A stretch of 64,000 nt of DNA from Methylibium sp035476815 (GTDB lineage: Bacteria > Pseudomonadota > Gammaproteobacteria > Burkholderiales > Burkholderiaceae_C): contig DATILD010000023.1 in NCBI GenBank assembly GCA_035476815.1, forward strand, positions 12,093 to 76,092. Direction: 5' to 3'. The notes below the pieces were generated by a model, which worked only from the letters and a program-made list of their open reading frames with translations, did no database searches and was not told where the DNA came from. Of the stretch, positions 41,785-50,223 are shown in pieces. A program made the translations under genes and the position numbers. Position 1 is the stretch's first letter; each line of letters opens with the position of its first letter.

Positions 41785-43398
41785 ATGGGGCCTGATGCAC
41801 GGCGGACGGTGAGATCGGGCTTCCTGGCCAGCGCCCTGCGCCATCCCGACCGGCCGGCGCTGCAGATCGGCGACGAGATCTGGAGCTATGCGGCCCTGGC
41901 CGGCCGGGCGGCCGGCCAGGCCACGACGCTGCAGGCGCATGGCGATGCCGGCGAGCCCCTGCTGACGGCGGTGTTCGCCCAGCGCTCGGTCACCGCCTTC
42001 GCCGGCGTCTTGGCCGCCTTGCTGCGCGGGCACGGCTACGTGCCACTGAACCCCTCCTTCCCCATCGATCGAACGCGCGCGATGCTCGTCCGTTCGGGCT
42101 GCCGCAGTCTCGTCGTCGACGCGCACGCCGCACGGCAGCTCGAGGACCTGCTGACGGGCATCGACCAGCCGCTGCTGATCCTGCTGCCGGACGGCAGCGA
42201 CTGCGAGGCGCTCGGCCGGCGCTGGCCGACCCACCGCTTCCTGGGCAAGGAGCAGCTGATCGACGCCCGGCCCGGCGAGTCTCCCGTGCCGAGTGACCCG
42301 GATCGGATCGCCTACCTGCTGTTCACCTCGGGCAGCACCGGGCAGCCCAAGGGCGTGATGGTGGCGCACCGCAACGTCACGGCCTTCGTCGATGCGATGG
42401 TCGAGCGCTACGGCATCACCGAGCACGACCGCTTCTCGCAGACCTTCGACCTGACCTTCGACCTGTCAGCCTTCGACATGTTCGTGGCCTGGGAGCGTGG
42501 CGCCTGCCTGTGCTGCCCGACGGCGGGCGAGAAGGCGCTGCCGGGCAAGTACATCACCGAGCGCCGCATCACGGTGTGGTTCTCGGTGCCGTCGACGGCG
42601 GTGCTGATGAACCGGCTGCGCATCCTCAAGCCGGGCAAGTACCCGGGCCTGCGGCTCGGCCTGTTCTGCGGCGAGGCGCTGACCGCCGACGTGATGCAGC
42701 GCTGGGCCGAGGCCGCGCCGAACGCGATCCTCGAGAACCTCTACGGCCCGACCGAGCTGACGATCGCCTGCACCCTGTACCGCTGGGACGCGCAGCGCTC
42801 GCCGGCCGAGTGCGAGCTGGGCATCGTGCCGATCGGCGTCCCCTATCCCGGCATGAAGGTGCTGGTCGCGAACGAGCAGCTGGCCGAAGTCGCCCCGGGC
42901 GAAGCGGGCGAGCTGCTGATGACCGGCCCGCAACTGACGCTGGGCTACTACCAGGACCCGCAGCGCACCGCGGCGGCCTTCGTGCAGCCACCGGGCCGCA
43001 CCGAGACCTACTACCGCACCGGCGACCTGGTGCGGCGGCCGGAGGGCGACCGGCCGCTGGTCTACCTTGGCCGGATCGACAACCAGATCAAGATCCAGGG
43101 CTACCGCGTCGAGCTCGGCGAAATCGAGGCGGCATTGCGCGAGGAGGCCGCGGTCGACACGGCCGTCGCGATCGGCTGGCCGGTCACGCCGAGCGGCGCC
43201 GACGGCGTGGTCGGCTTCCTCTGCGGCGAGTCGATCGACGCCGAGGCCGTGCGCGCGCGGGTCATCGAACGGTTGCCACCCTACATGCAGCCGAGCGCCG
43301 TGCATGTCCTGACCGAGTTCCCGCTGAACGCCAACGGCAAGGTCGATCGCAAGGCCCTGCGCGCCCGGCTCGAGGCGGGCCTCGCCGCTGCGGCATGA
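41785..43398 (+). CDS. Stand-alone amino-acid adenylation ligase (ANL superfamily)
   Basis: A 537-residue AMP-forming ligase with NRPS A-domain motifs: LLFTSGSTGQPKGVMVAHRN near residue 180 (P-loop), FDLTFDLSAFDMFVAW (A4-like region), NLYGPTELTIACT (A5), YYRTGDLV (A7), GRIDNQIKIQGYRVELGEIE (A8) and NANGKVDRKAL (A10 Lys). It has no fused carrier or condensation domain, so it should load the separate carrier protein encoded just upstream. Substrate is likely an amino acid or aryl acid; it cannot be predicted here. The ATG at 41785 (GAGGGCGGA upstream) is preferred. Its stop overlaps the WecG gene (ATGA). Confidence 0.9.
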   Translation: MGPDARRTVRSGFLASALRHPDRPALQIGDEIWSYAALAGRAAGQATTLQAHGDAGEPLLTAVFAQRSVTAFAGVLAALLRGHGYVPLNPSFPIDRTRAMLVRSGCRSLVVDAHAARQLEDLLTGIDQPLLILLPDGSDCEALGRRWPTHRFLGKEQLIDARPGESPVPSDPDRIAYLLFTSGSTGQPKGVMVAHRNVTAFVDAMVERYGITEHDRFSQTFDLTFDLSAFDMFVAWERGACLCCPTAGEKALPGKYITERRITVWFSVPSTAVLMNRLRILKPGKYPGLRLGLFCGEALTADVMQRWAEAAPNAILENLYGPTELTIACTLYRWDAQRSPAECELGIVPIGVPYPGMKVLVANEQLAEVAPGEAGELLMTGPQLTLGYYQDPQRTAAAFVQPPGRTETYYRTGDLVRRPEGDRPLVYLGRIDNQIKIQGYRVELGEIEAALREEAAVDTAVAIGWPVTPSGADGVVGFLCGESIDAEAVRARVIERLPPYMQPSAVHVLTEFPLNANGKVDRKALRARLEAGLAAAA

Positions 43399-44192
43399 GC
43401 GCGCTGGCGTCTGCGCTTGCGCCGCGGCCCGCCGCGACCTTGTCGGTGCTTGGTGTGCCGGTGACCGACTGGACGATGTCCGAGGCGCTCGCGTGGCTTG
43501 AACAGTCGCTGAGCGAGCAACCGCGCCGCAGCCGCAGCGTGTTCTTCGTCAACGCCCACACGCTCAACCTCGCCTGCGACGACCCGGGCTTCCGCGCCAC
43601 GCTGCGCAGTGCCGACCGGGTGTTCGGTGACGGCACCGGTGTGCGTTGGGCCGCCCGGCTGCTGCACGGCGCGCGACTCAAGGACAACGTCAACGGCACC
43701 GACCTGGTGCCGTTGCTGTTCGACAGACTGTCTGGCCGCGGGCTGCGCTACTTCCTGCTCGGCAACACCCCGGAACGCATCGAGCGCGCCGCCGCACATG
43801 CGCGGCAGGCCTTCGGCGGCTGGACACAGGCCGGCTGCCACCATGGCTACCTCGACGAGGCGCAGACGCCCGCGGTCATCGAGCGCATCAACGCCTCCGG
43901 CGCGCACCTGTTGCTGGTCGGCATGGGGAACCCGAAGCAGGAGCAGTGGATCGCCCGCCACCTGCCCGCGCTCGATGTCCCGGTCTGCATGGGCACGGGT
44001 GGGCTGTTCGACTACTGGGTCGGTGACCTCGTGCGGGCCCCGCGGTGGGTGCGGGCGAGCGGCCACGAATGGCTGCACCTGCTGCTGCGGCAGCCGCACA
44101 AGGCGCGGCGCTACCTGATCGGCAACCCCAAGTTCCTTGGCCGCGTGCTCGCCAGCCGGTGGGCCGCGACGGATGCAAGGGCCAGCGCATGA
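43395..44192 (+). CDS. WecG/TagA/CpsF family glycosyltransferase
   Basis: A 265-residue GT26-type enzyme. Family features: FFVNAHTLNLACDDPGF, RVFGDGTGVRWAARLLHG, VNGTDLVPLLF, LVGMGNPKQEQWIARHLP and GTGGLFDYWVGDLVRAPRW. Members transfer N-acetylmannosamine-type or related sugars to lipid-linked disaccharides. Such enzymes are peripheral on the inner face of the membrane. It is coupled to the ligase (ATGA overlap) and to the deacetylase (ATGA overlap), so a loading module and an EPS glycosyltransferase are in one transcript. Confidence 0.92.
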   Translation: MSALASALAPRPAATLSVLGVPVTDWTMSEALAWLEQSLSEQPRRSRSVFFVNAHTLNLACDDPGFRATLRSADRVFGDGTGVRWAARLLHGARLKDNVNGTDLVPLLFDRLSGRGLRYFLLGNTPERIERAAAHARQAFGGWTQAGCHHGYLDEAQTPAVIERINASGAHLLLVGMGNPKQEQWIARHLPALDVPVCMGTGGLFDYWVGDLVRAPRWVRASGHEWLHLLLRQPHKARRYLIGNPKFLGRVLASRWAATDARASA

Positions 44193-45040
44193 CGGTCGCG
44201 GTCCATCGATGGGCGGTCAAGAAGATCGCGCGCCGCGCGGTCGTGCTGGGCAGCGCGGCTCGCACGGCCATCGCGCCGCGTTCGCGGAATGGGCCCACCG
44301 TGCGCGTGCTGACCTACCACCGCTTCGGCACATGCAGGCGTGACCCGTGGTGTGTCGATGTGGCCTCGTTCGAGGCCCAGATGCGCTGGCTGGGCGAGAG
44401 CGGGCTGGCGGTGTCGCTGGACGACCTGCTCGCCTTCACCCGCGGCGAGAAGGCCCTGGCCGACGGCTCGGTGCTGGTCACGATGGACGACGGCTACAGC
44501 AGCGTCTGGACGGTGGCCGCGCCGATCATGCAGCGCTACGGCATTCCAGGCGTCGCCTACGTGACCACCGGGCTGGTCGGCGTCAGCGCGCCCGGCGAGC
44601 GCTACCTGAGCTGGGACGAGGTCGCACGGTTGTACGAAGCCGGGCTGACGGTCGGCTCGCATGCCCACACGCATCGGTCGATCGCGAAGCTGTCGCCGGA
44701 CGAAGCGCGCTCCGAAGCACTGCGGTCGAAGGATCTGCTGGAGTCCTGCACCGGTCGGCCGGTGCACTCCTTCGCCTACCCTTTCGGCATGCGCCCGGAC
44801 GAGAACCCGGCCACCGCCCAGCTGCTGCTCGAGTGCGGCTACCGCAGCGTGTTCATCGCGCAGCACGGCACGGTGCTGCGCGGCGCCGACCCGGCGCGGC
44901 TGCCGCGGGTCAAGGTCGAGGGCGGCGACCCTCTCTGGCTGTTCAAGCGCCTGTGCCAGGGTGGCATGGACGCCTGGCGGCATGTCGACGACTCGCTGTG
45001 GCGCTTGCAGCGCTCGGCGATGACCGAACGGATCGCGTGA
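44189..45040 (+). CDS. Polysaccharide deacetylase (NodB domain)
   Basis: A 283-residue carbohydrate esterase family 4-like protein. The NodB domain has MDDGYSSVW (the catalytic Asp pair), SHAHTHRSIAKLS (metal-binding His residues) and FAYPFGMRPDENP. It would remove N-acetyl groups from a polysaccharide, changing its charge. The N terminus (VAVHRWAVKKIARRAVV) is basic and has no classical signal peptide, so location is unclear. Coupled at both ends: ATG in the WecG stop (ATGA) and stop in the EpsI start (TGATG). Confidence 0.9.
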   Translation: MTVAVHRWAVKKIARRAVVLGSAARTAIAPRSRNGPTVRVLTYHRFGTCRRDPWCVDVASFEAQMRWLGESGLAVSLDDLLAFTRGEKALADGSVLVTMDDGYSSVWTVAAPIMQRYGIPGVAYVTTGLVGVSAPGERYLSWDEVARLYEAGLTVGSHAHTHRSIAKLSPDEARSEALRSKDLLESCTGRPVHSFAYPFGMRPDENPATAQLLLECGYRSVFIAQHGTVLRGADPARLPRVKVEGGDPLWLFKRLCQGGMDAWRHVDDSLWRLQRSAMTERIA

Positions 45041-45750
45041 TGCAGTCGTTGCGACTACCCCTGCTGCTGGCCGGCCTGATGGTCACCGCGTCGCTCGCCG
45101 GCTTCGCTTTGGACCCGACGCGGCTGCGCGCCGCAGCGCCGGCCCAGCCGCGCTACGTGCTCGACGCGGTGGTGCCGAAGCGCTTCGGTTCGTGGCAGGA
45201 GGCCAAGCAGGGCGGCGTGCTGGTCGTCAATCCGCAGGCCCAGGAACTGCTCGACAAGATCTACAGCCAGATGCTGAACCGCACCTATGTGGATGCGTCG
45301 GGCTATCGGGTGATGCTGTCGCTCGCCTATGGAGACGACCAGCGCGGCGGCCTCGCGGCGCATATGCCGGAGGTGTGCTACCCGGCCCAGGGCTTCACGG
45401 TGGCGGCGCAACATGCCCAATCGATCGCCACGCCGTTCGGTCCCATCGCGGCCCAGCGCCTCGACACCCGGCGCGGCACGCGCTTGGAGCCGGTCACCTA
45501 CTGGTTCAATTTCGGCGAGGTGGTGCTGAGCAGCGGCAGCCGCCTCGAGCGCCGGCTGATCGAACTCCGGCTCGCGCTGACGGGCAGAGTCCCGGACGGG
45601 CTGCTGGTGAGGGTGTCCTCGATCGACGGCGACCCGGCGGCTGCCTTTGCCGCCCATGACCGCTTCGTCGCCGACCTGGTGGCGGCGCTGTCGGCCGCCG
45701 ACCGGGCCCGTTTCACCGGCACCGCCGAAGCCGCTGAGACGTCGCGCTGA
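45040..45750 (+). CDS. epsI: EpsI, exosortase-associated protein
   Basis: A 236-residue EpsI-family protein, a standard partner of exosortase (often fused to it in other systems). One N-terminal hydrophobic segment (LPLLLAGLMVTASLAGFAL) is followed by a periplasmic domain with FGSWQEA, a YSQMLNRTYVDASG stretch, MPEVCYPAQGF (a conserved-looking Cys) and PVTYWFNFGEVVL. Its exact job is not known. In most loci it lies directly after the exosortase gene; here xrtB is 9 kb away on the other strand. It ends 15 bases before the convergent G8-protein gene. Confidence 0.9.
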   Translation: MQSLRLPLLLAGLMVTASLAGFALDPTRLRAAAPAQPRYVLDAVVPKRFGSWQEAKQGGVLVVNPQAQELLDKIYSQMLNRTYVDASGYRVMLSLAYGDDQRGGLAAHMPEVCYPAQGFTVAAQHAQSIATPFGPIAAQRLDTRRGTRLEPVTYWFNFGEVVLSSGSRLERRLIELRLALTGRVPDGLLVRVSSIDGDPAAAFAAHDRFVADLVAALSAADRARFTGTAEAAETSR

Positions 45751-45765
45751 GCCCGCGGCGGGTCC

Positions 45766-48684
45766 TCACTGCGCGGTCAGCACCACGCTCAGCGGCCGGT
45801 ACAGGGCCTCGTCCGAGTTCACCCTGAGATTCTCCAGGTTCGGGTAAGGCAGGCCGCCCTGGATGCGCACCCACACCAGGTTGTTGGTGCGGTCCTGCCA
45901 GATCCGGTCACCGCTCCCGGCCATCACCGCCGCCAGCGAGCTGACCTGCTGGAACCGCCGCATGTACTGCGGTGCGCTGGCCGACTCGCGGCTGTAGGCG
46001 AACCCCGACACGAGGTGGCCGCCGGCGGTGACCGTGCCGTCGAAGCTGACCGCGAGCAGCATCGAATCGCTGGCCCGATAGGCGTTGCTGACGCTCAAGG
46101 CCAGTCGGCGCGGCAGCGGTCGACCCGGGAAGCGCAGCACGTACCGCCCGCCGTTGCGCGCCGCGAAGTGCTGGAAGTGGTCGATGTTCGATGCGCCCCC
46201 GCCGAGGAGGCTCCAGCGCCCGATCTCGGTGCCGTTCGCATCCTGGCGGATCGCCTCGATCGGTGACGAGAAGGCATAGCGGCTGTTGTCGAAGTCGGTC
46301 TGCAGGTGATAGACGCCGAAGTACTGTCCGGCGCAGCTCATGCCATTGCTGCCGGCCGGCACGACCGCCGTGCAAGGCCCGCCCGCCGTGTAGAACGGCA
46401 GGTCGTAGACCCAGAAGTTGCCCGCGGGGCCCCAGTAGCCATGAGCGTCCCACAAGGCACCGGCCAGGGGCACGGCGCTGGTGGAACTGGCGTCGACGTT
46501 GGGCGAGGGCATGCGGTAGCCCGGATGGCTGCCCACCAGCCGGTTGCTGGCGTTGCGGACCAGGCCCTTGTCGACCGGCACCAGGTAGTAGTCGTTGGTC
46601 TTGAAGGTGCCGCTCGAATGACTGTCGACGTAGGGGAAGTTGACGACGGTGTTGCTGCGCAGATCGAAGGTCGAGTGGTAGCTGGCGAAGGCCGTCGGCA
46701 TCTCGCCGGAGGCTGTCGGATAGGCCGTGCGGTGGTTCAGGCTGTAGCCGACCATGAGGCCGCGCGCGACGAGCCCGAAGTCCCCGGCCCCGGCGAAATG
46801 CGTCCCGACGTTGTCCGCCGTCATCCACTCGAGGTAGCTCGGCCCCTGCGATCGGTTCCGGTAGGCGCCGTCGAGATTCTTGTAGGACGTGATGCGACGC
46901 AGTTCGAAACGGACCTGGTTCGCGAGTGCGGTGTTGTCGCTGCCGTCGGCCGTCGGGATGTAGCGATTGGGCGTCACGTTGCCCGCGGCGTCGACCGGCA
47001 CCCAGTCCAGCAGCAGCCCGGGACCGCGGTTCGAATGCGCGGTGTTGTGTTCGAAGGCGCCATGCCGGAGCCGGTCCGGCATGACGGGCACCAGCGCCGA
47101 CAGGCCCAGGGGCACGTGCCGGTAGGACATCCAGAACCCGTTGCCGGAAGCATCCCCGGCCACGTTGTTGCGCACGATGTTGTCCGGATTCGTCAGCCAG
47201 AAGCCGGACGAGCCGAACTGGAAGCCGTCGGCCTCGTGCACCTGCAACCGCACATTGGCGGCCGGCGCACGCATCAGCAGGGCGACGTTGCCGACGAACA
47301 CGTTGCGCCGCTCCGAACCGTCCTCCAGGAAGAAGGCATGGCCGCGGATGTCCTGGCAGATGTTGTTGACGACGCGCACGCCGTTGGTGCCGTGCACGAC
47401 CACGCAGCGGTTGGCGGAGTCCCAGATCGCGCTGTTGCGCAGCACATGGCCCGTCGCGTCCCCGAGCAGCGCGCCCGTGCCCGGGTTGTAGCTGAGCATG
47501 TGCCAGTGAAAGGGGTAGCGGCCCAGAGCGCCGGCCTGGCCGACGCGGCGGAACTCGACCCCGTCGACCACCACCCGCGACTGCAGGCCCATGATCATCA
47601 CGTGGGCGCCGAAGCCCCGGTCGTTCCAGTGGCTGTCGTCCGGTCCCTGGATGACGACGCCGCGGCTCAGGTTGGCGACCACGGCCCGCTCGTCCAGGAC
47701 GGTCGGCGAGGTCGGGGTGACCGGCACGTAGTCGGGGTCCGGCGTGAGGCTCATGCCGGCGCGGGTCATGTACTGCAGCTGCCCCCACCGGAACGTGGCC
47801 AACCCGGCGTTGGTCGCGACGCGGTCGCCCGCGGCGCTGCGCAGCGTCAGGCGCTGGGTCGTGCCACGGCCGTAGTAGTCGGTCGGCGCCACCGCGACGG
47901 TCTGCCCGGCCTGCCAATCGGTGGTTTGCGCCAGCGTCAGCGCCGTCGCGCCGGCGCCGGCGTGCGCGTTCAGCTTGGTCCACGCGGGCCGAGGCGACGT
48001 GGCATAGATCTGGAGCGCGCCACCGTCCACCAGCAAGCCGCGGGACACGCCGTCATTGACCGTGCCCGGCACGCCATTGAGCGTGATCACCGCGCGGTGG
48101 GCATAGGGCTGCGTCTCGCTGCCGATCTGCAGCGCCCCCGAGACCCGGATCGACCGCGCCGTCACGGCCAGATCGCGGTCGTTGGCGAAGCGCAGCGTCC
48201 CTTCGATGCGCAGCGCCCCCAGCGCCGCGGTCGCGCGGTCCAGCACCACCGTGCGGCCGGCCGGGATCACGACCTCGGCACCGGCCCCCGGCACCGAACC
48301 GCCCCAGGTCGACGCATCGGACCAGCGGTACTCGCCGGGAGCGACTGCCACCGTGGTGTCGGTCAGCACCTCGCAGGAGTTGGTGATGCCCGGCGCCGGG
48401 TCACTGCCGAAGAAGGCTGCGGTGCATGTCGCGCTGCCGCTCACCGAGCGGCGCACCCACAGGAGACCTGCGCCATAGCGGACCGATGACGTGCCGGCCA
48501 CACTGAAGGCCTGTCCCTCGCCTGCGACACGCACCCAGGCGGACGTGGCCGTCGCCGCTTCCGTCGGCCCGGCGCGGTCGAGTTCGTCGCCCTCGACGCT
48601 GCCGCCACCACCACAACCTGCCAAACCTGTAACCGTTACCACCACCGCAAGACCACACACGCGCTTGAGCAAATCGTCAGTCAT
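45766..48684 (-). CDS. G8-domain surface lipoprotein with beta-helix
   Basis: A 972-residue lipoprotein (VVVTVTGLAGC: lipobox cleaved before the Cys near residue 23, followed by a Gly-rich linker). Residues about 115-240 are a G8 domain (YRWSDASTWGGSVPGAGAEV then VIPAGRTVVLD). A long parallel beta-helix follows with repeats such as NDRGFGAHVMIMG, ILRN-like turns (HVLRNSAIWDSANRC), VVNNICQDIRGHAFF and IVRNNVAGDASGNGFW. This layout is shared with CEMIP/TMEM2-type proteins, which bind or degrade hyaluronan, so binding or cutting the cell's own polysaccharide is plausible. The ATG at 48682-48684 has GGAG five bases before it. Convergent with epsI; two palindromes lie upstream. Confidence 0.8.
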   Translation of the reverse strand: MTDDLLKRVCGLAVVVTVTGLAGCGGGGSVEGDELDRAGPTEAATATSAWVRVAGEGQAFSVAGTSSVRYGAGLLWVRRSVSGSATCTAAFFGSDPAPGITNSCEVLTDTTVAVAPGEYRWSDASTWGGSVPGAGAEVVIPAGRTVVLDRATAALGALRIEGTLRFANDRDLAVTARSIRVSGALQIGSETQPYAHRAVITLNGVPGTVNDGVSRGLLVDGGALQIYATSPRPAWTKLNAHAGAGATALTLAQTTDWQAGQTVAVAPTDYYGRGTTQRLTLRSAAGDRVATNAGLATFRWGQLQYMTRAGMSLTPDPDYVPVTPTSPTVLDERAVVANLSRGVVIQGPDDSHWNDRGFGAHVMIMGLQSRVVVDGVEFRRVGQAGALGRYPFHWHMLSYNPGTGALLGDATGHVLRNSAIWDSANRCVVVHGTNGVRVVNNICQDIRGHAFFLEDGSERRNVFVGNVALLMRAPAANVRLQVHEADGFQFGSSGFWLTNPDNIVRNNVAGDASGNGFWMSYRHVPLGLSALVPVMPDRLRHGAFEHNTAHSNRGPGLLLDWVPVDAAGNVTPNRYIPTADGSDNTALANQVRFELRRITSYKNLDGAYRNRSQGPSYLEWMTADNVGTHFAGAGDFGLVARGLMVGYSLNHRTAYPTASGEMPTAFASYHSTFDLRSNTVVNFPYVDSHSSGTFKTNDYYLVPVDKGLVRNASNRLVGSHPGYRMPSPNVDASSTSAVPLAGALWDAHGYWGPAGNFWVYDLPFYTAGGPCTAVVPAGSNGMSCAGQYFGVYHLQTDFDNSRYAFSSPIEAIRQDANGTEIGRWSLLGGGASNIDHFQHFAARNGGRYVLRFPGRPLPRRLALSVSNAYRASDSMLLAVSFDGTVTAGGHLVSGFAYSRESASAPQYMRRFQQVSSLAAVMAGSGDRIWQDRTNNLVWVRIQGGLPYPNLENLRVNSDEALYRPLSVVLTAQ

Positions 48685-48731
48685 CAACACTCCACTCGAG
48701 AGCTGGCAGAAGGGTCTAGTTGGGTGGCACT

Positions 48732-48758
48732 CGGCCGTCTGGGACGTCCAGACGGCCG
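48732..48758. repeat. Perfect 11-bp stem inverted repeat
   Basis: CGGCCGTCTGG (48732-48742), spacer GACGT, then CCAGACGGCCG (48748-48758). It lies 48 bases upstream of the G8-lipoprotein start. It could form a stem-loop in the leader RNA or be a protein-binding site. Confidence 0.7.
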
Positions 48759-48762
48759 GCGC

Positions 48763-48780
48763 TCGATACCGAGGTATCGA
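48763..48780. repeat. 18-base near-perfect palindrome
   Basis: TCGATACC (48763-48770), GA, then GGTATCGA (48773-48780). It is five bases from the 48732-48758 stem, and the pair form a compact double-palindrome upstream of the G8 gene. Candidate operator. Confidence 0.6.
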
Positions 48781-49093
48781 AACGCATCCCGTCTGAGCAG
48801 CCGAAAGGGCCTACTGCAAACTAGGGATGCCTTAGTAGACCTCAGGCCCCGGACCGGACTCCGTGCTGAGTCGTTAATGGCGCCGCCCAAGCTGTAACGG
48901 CACGTTCTAGGAATGCCACAACGGGCGTGTTAACGCCGCAACGGGATGAACTTTTCACGAAATCGAGCCGCTCGCGGCGCGAGGCGGGTCGCGGCGCGCA
49001 ACGACGGCGGGTCCCGGTGCCGGCGCAGGCGGTCCGGCTCGGGAACGCCCGGCTCCATGCGTATCCCGATGTGCGGGGGCAGTTAGCGACCGC

Positions 49094-50056
49094 TCACTGC
49101 ATGAACCTCTTGTCGATCACGAGCATCTCGCTCACGGTCCGGCGGTGGAGATCCCGCAGGCCGGGCAGCCGCCCCAGCAGTTCGCTGACATAGAGCCTCG
49201 GCCCGAACCGGTCGATCCGGAAGCGGTGCCGGACCATGCGATCGTGCAAGCTCAGCAGCGCCGCCGCCGGCCACGCGAGCTGCGACGCATGCGAGCCGCT
49301 GCGCTCGTAGCCGCGTCGGACCATCAGGTCACCCGCGCGCGTGCACACCAAGCCCTGATCACGCGGGCTCATCGTGCGGCGCCATTGGTCTGCGAAGCGG
49401 GCAGACGGTGGCGCATAGCTGCTACCGGACAGGTCGAGCATGCGCGGGTCGAAGCTCAGGCCGAGGAACGCGGCGACGCGCGTCAACTCGCGCTGCGGCT
49501 CGGCGACGAGCTGCTCGAAGCGCACTTCGATGAACTGGTCCTCGGTCAGGCGGGGCCGCAGGCGCTCCCAACTGCGCTCGGCGCGGAGCCAGGGCTTCAG
49601 GCCGTGGTAGACGTTGCCGGCCCACCCCATGCCAATCGCCGAACGCGCGCAGTCGCGCGGATCGCGCAGCAGGTGGATGAAGCGTGCCTCCGGGAAGATC
49701 TCGTGCGCGCTGAGGAAGCCGCGATGGACGCACAGGGCGAGCACCTTGTCGTCCACGGCGAAACGCGCCGCATGCGCGCGCAGCCGGGCGCTCGTCGACG
49801 CGGCCGGCGCCATCTCCAGTCCCTGCATGAGGAAGCCGTAGTGTTCCTGCAGGAAGGCGTCGAGGCTCTCCTGATCGATCCCGGCCGCCGCCGCCGCACC
49901 GCCGTCCTCGCCCAAGGCGTCGAACAGGTAGTCGAACTCGCCGGGGCAGTCGATCGACGGGTGCCGGGCAAGCATCAGGGACAACAACGTCGACCCGGAA
50001 CGCAGCGCGCCGGCGACGAAGACGAGCGGCCGCGCGGGCGCGAATGCCGGCTCCAT
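49094..50056 (-). CDS. Sulfotransferase family protein
   Basis: A 320-residue PAPS-dependent sulfotransferase. The 5'-phosphosulfate loop is VFVAGALRSGSTLLSLMLAR, and the 3'-phosphate motif is RFIHLLRDPRDCARSAIG. The middle has HRGFLSAHEIFPEA and the later DQFIEVRFEQLVAEPQRELT, which fit the family. It has no signal peptide, so it would act in the cytoplasm on a nucleotide- or lipid-linked sugar. Placed in the eps block, it may sulfate the repeat unit. The ATG at 50054-50056 is taken; GTG three bases upstream is possible. A 167-base gap to the flippase gene. Confidence 0.85.
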   Translation of the reverse strand: MEPAFAPARPLVFVAGALRSGSTLLSLMLARHPSIDCPGEFDYLFDALGEDGGAAAAAGIDQESLDAFLQEHYGFLMQGLEMAPAASTSARLRAHAARFAVDDKVLALCVHRGFLSAHEIFPEARFIHLLRDPRDCARSAIGMGWAGNVYHGLKPWLRAERSWERLRPRLTEDQFIEVRFEQLVAEPQRELTRVAAFLGLSFDPRMLDLSGSSYAPPSARFADQWRRTMSPRDQGLVCTRAGDLMVRRGYERSGSHASQLAWPAAALLSLHDRMVRHRFRIDRFGPRLYVSELLGRLPGLRDLHRRTVSEMLVIDKRFMQ

Positions 50057-50223
50057 CACGCTGCGGGCGCGGGCGCTCCGGCCCCCGCGATCGTCCCCGA
50101 CCTGCCACCAGGCATCACCATCATCAAGCTCGATCTTCCTTCATAGGAAGCGGCGCTGCGCCGCATGGACTGAACGATGCCGAATGCGGCGCAGCCGCCA
50201 CCATCGCCGACACCGCCCTGCTG

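Larger units (their letters stand above)
48685..49093. other. Non-coding gap with regulatory palindromes
   Basis: 409 bases between the sulfotransferase and G8-lipoprotein genes, both on the minus strand. It holds two inverted repeats near its left end (annotated separately) and no convincing protein-coding frame or RNA gene. It should contain the promoter of the G8 gene; no housekeeping-type promoter stands out. Confidence 0.6.

Noticed and set aside
45751..45765. Small GC palindrome between epsI and the G8 gene as a terminator
   Set aside because: The stem is only four to five bases and there is no T-run on either strand.
48725..48739. TGGCAC as half of a sigma-54 promoter
   Set aside because: The GC element is missing at the required spacing downstream, so it does not fit a -24/-12 promoter.
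48927..49193. 88-codon frame in the gap before the sulfotransferase gene
   Set aside because: Overlaps the sulfotransferase end, has no ribosome site and its translation is Arg/Ser-rich without any family likeness.
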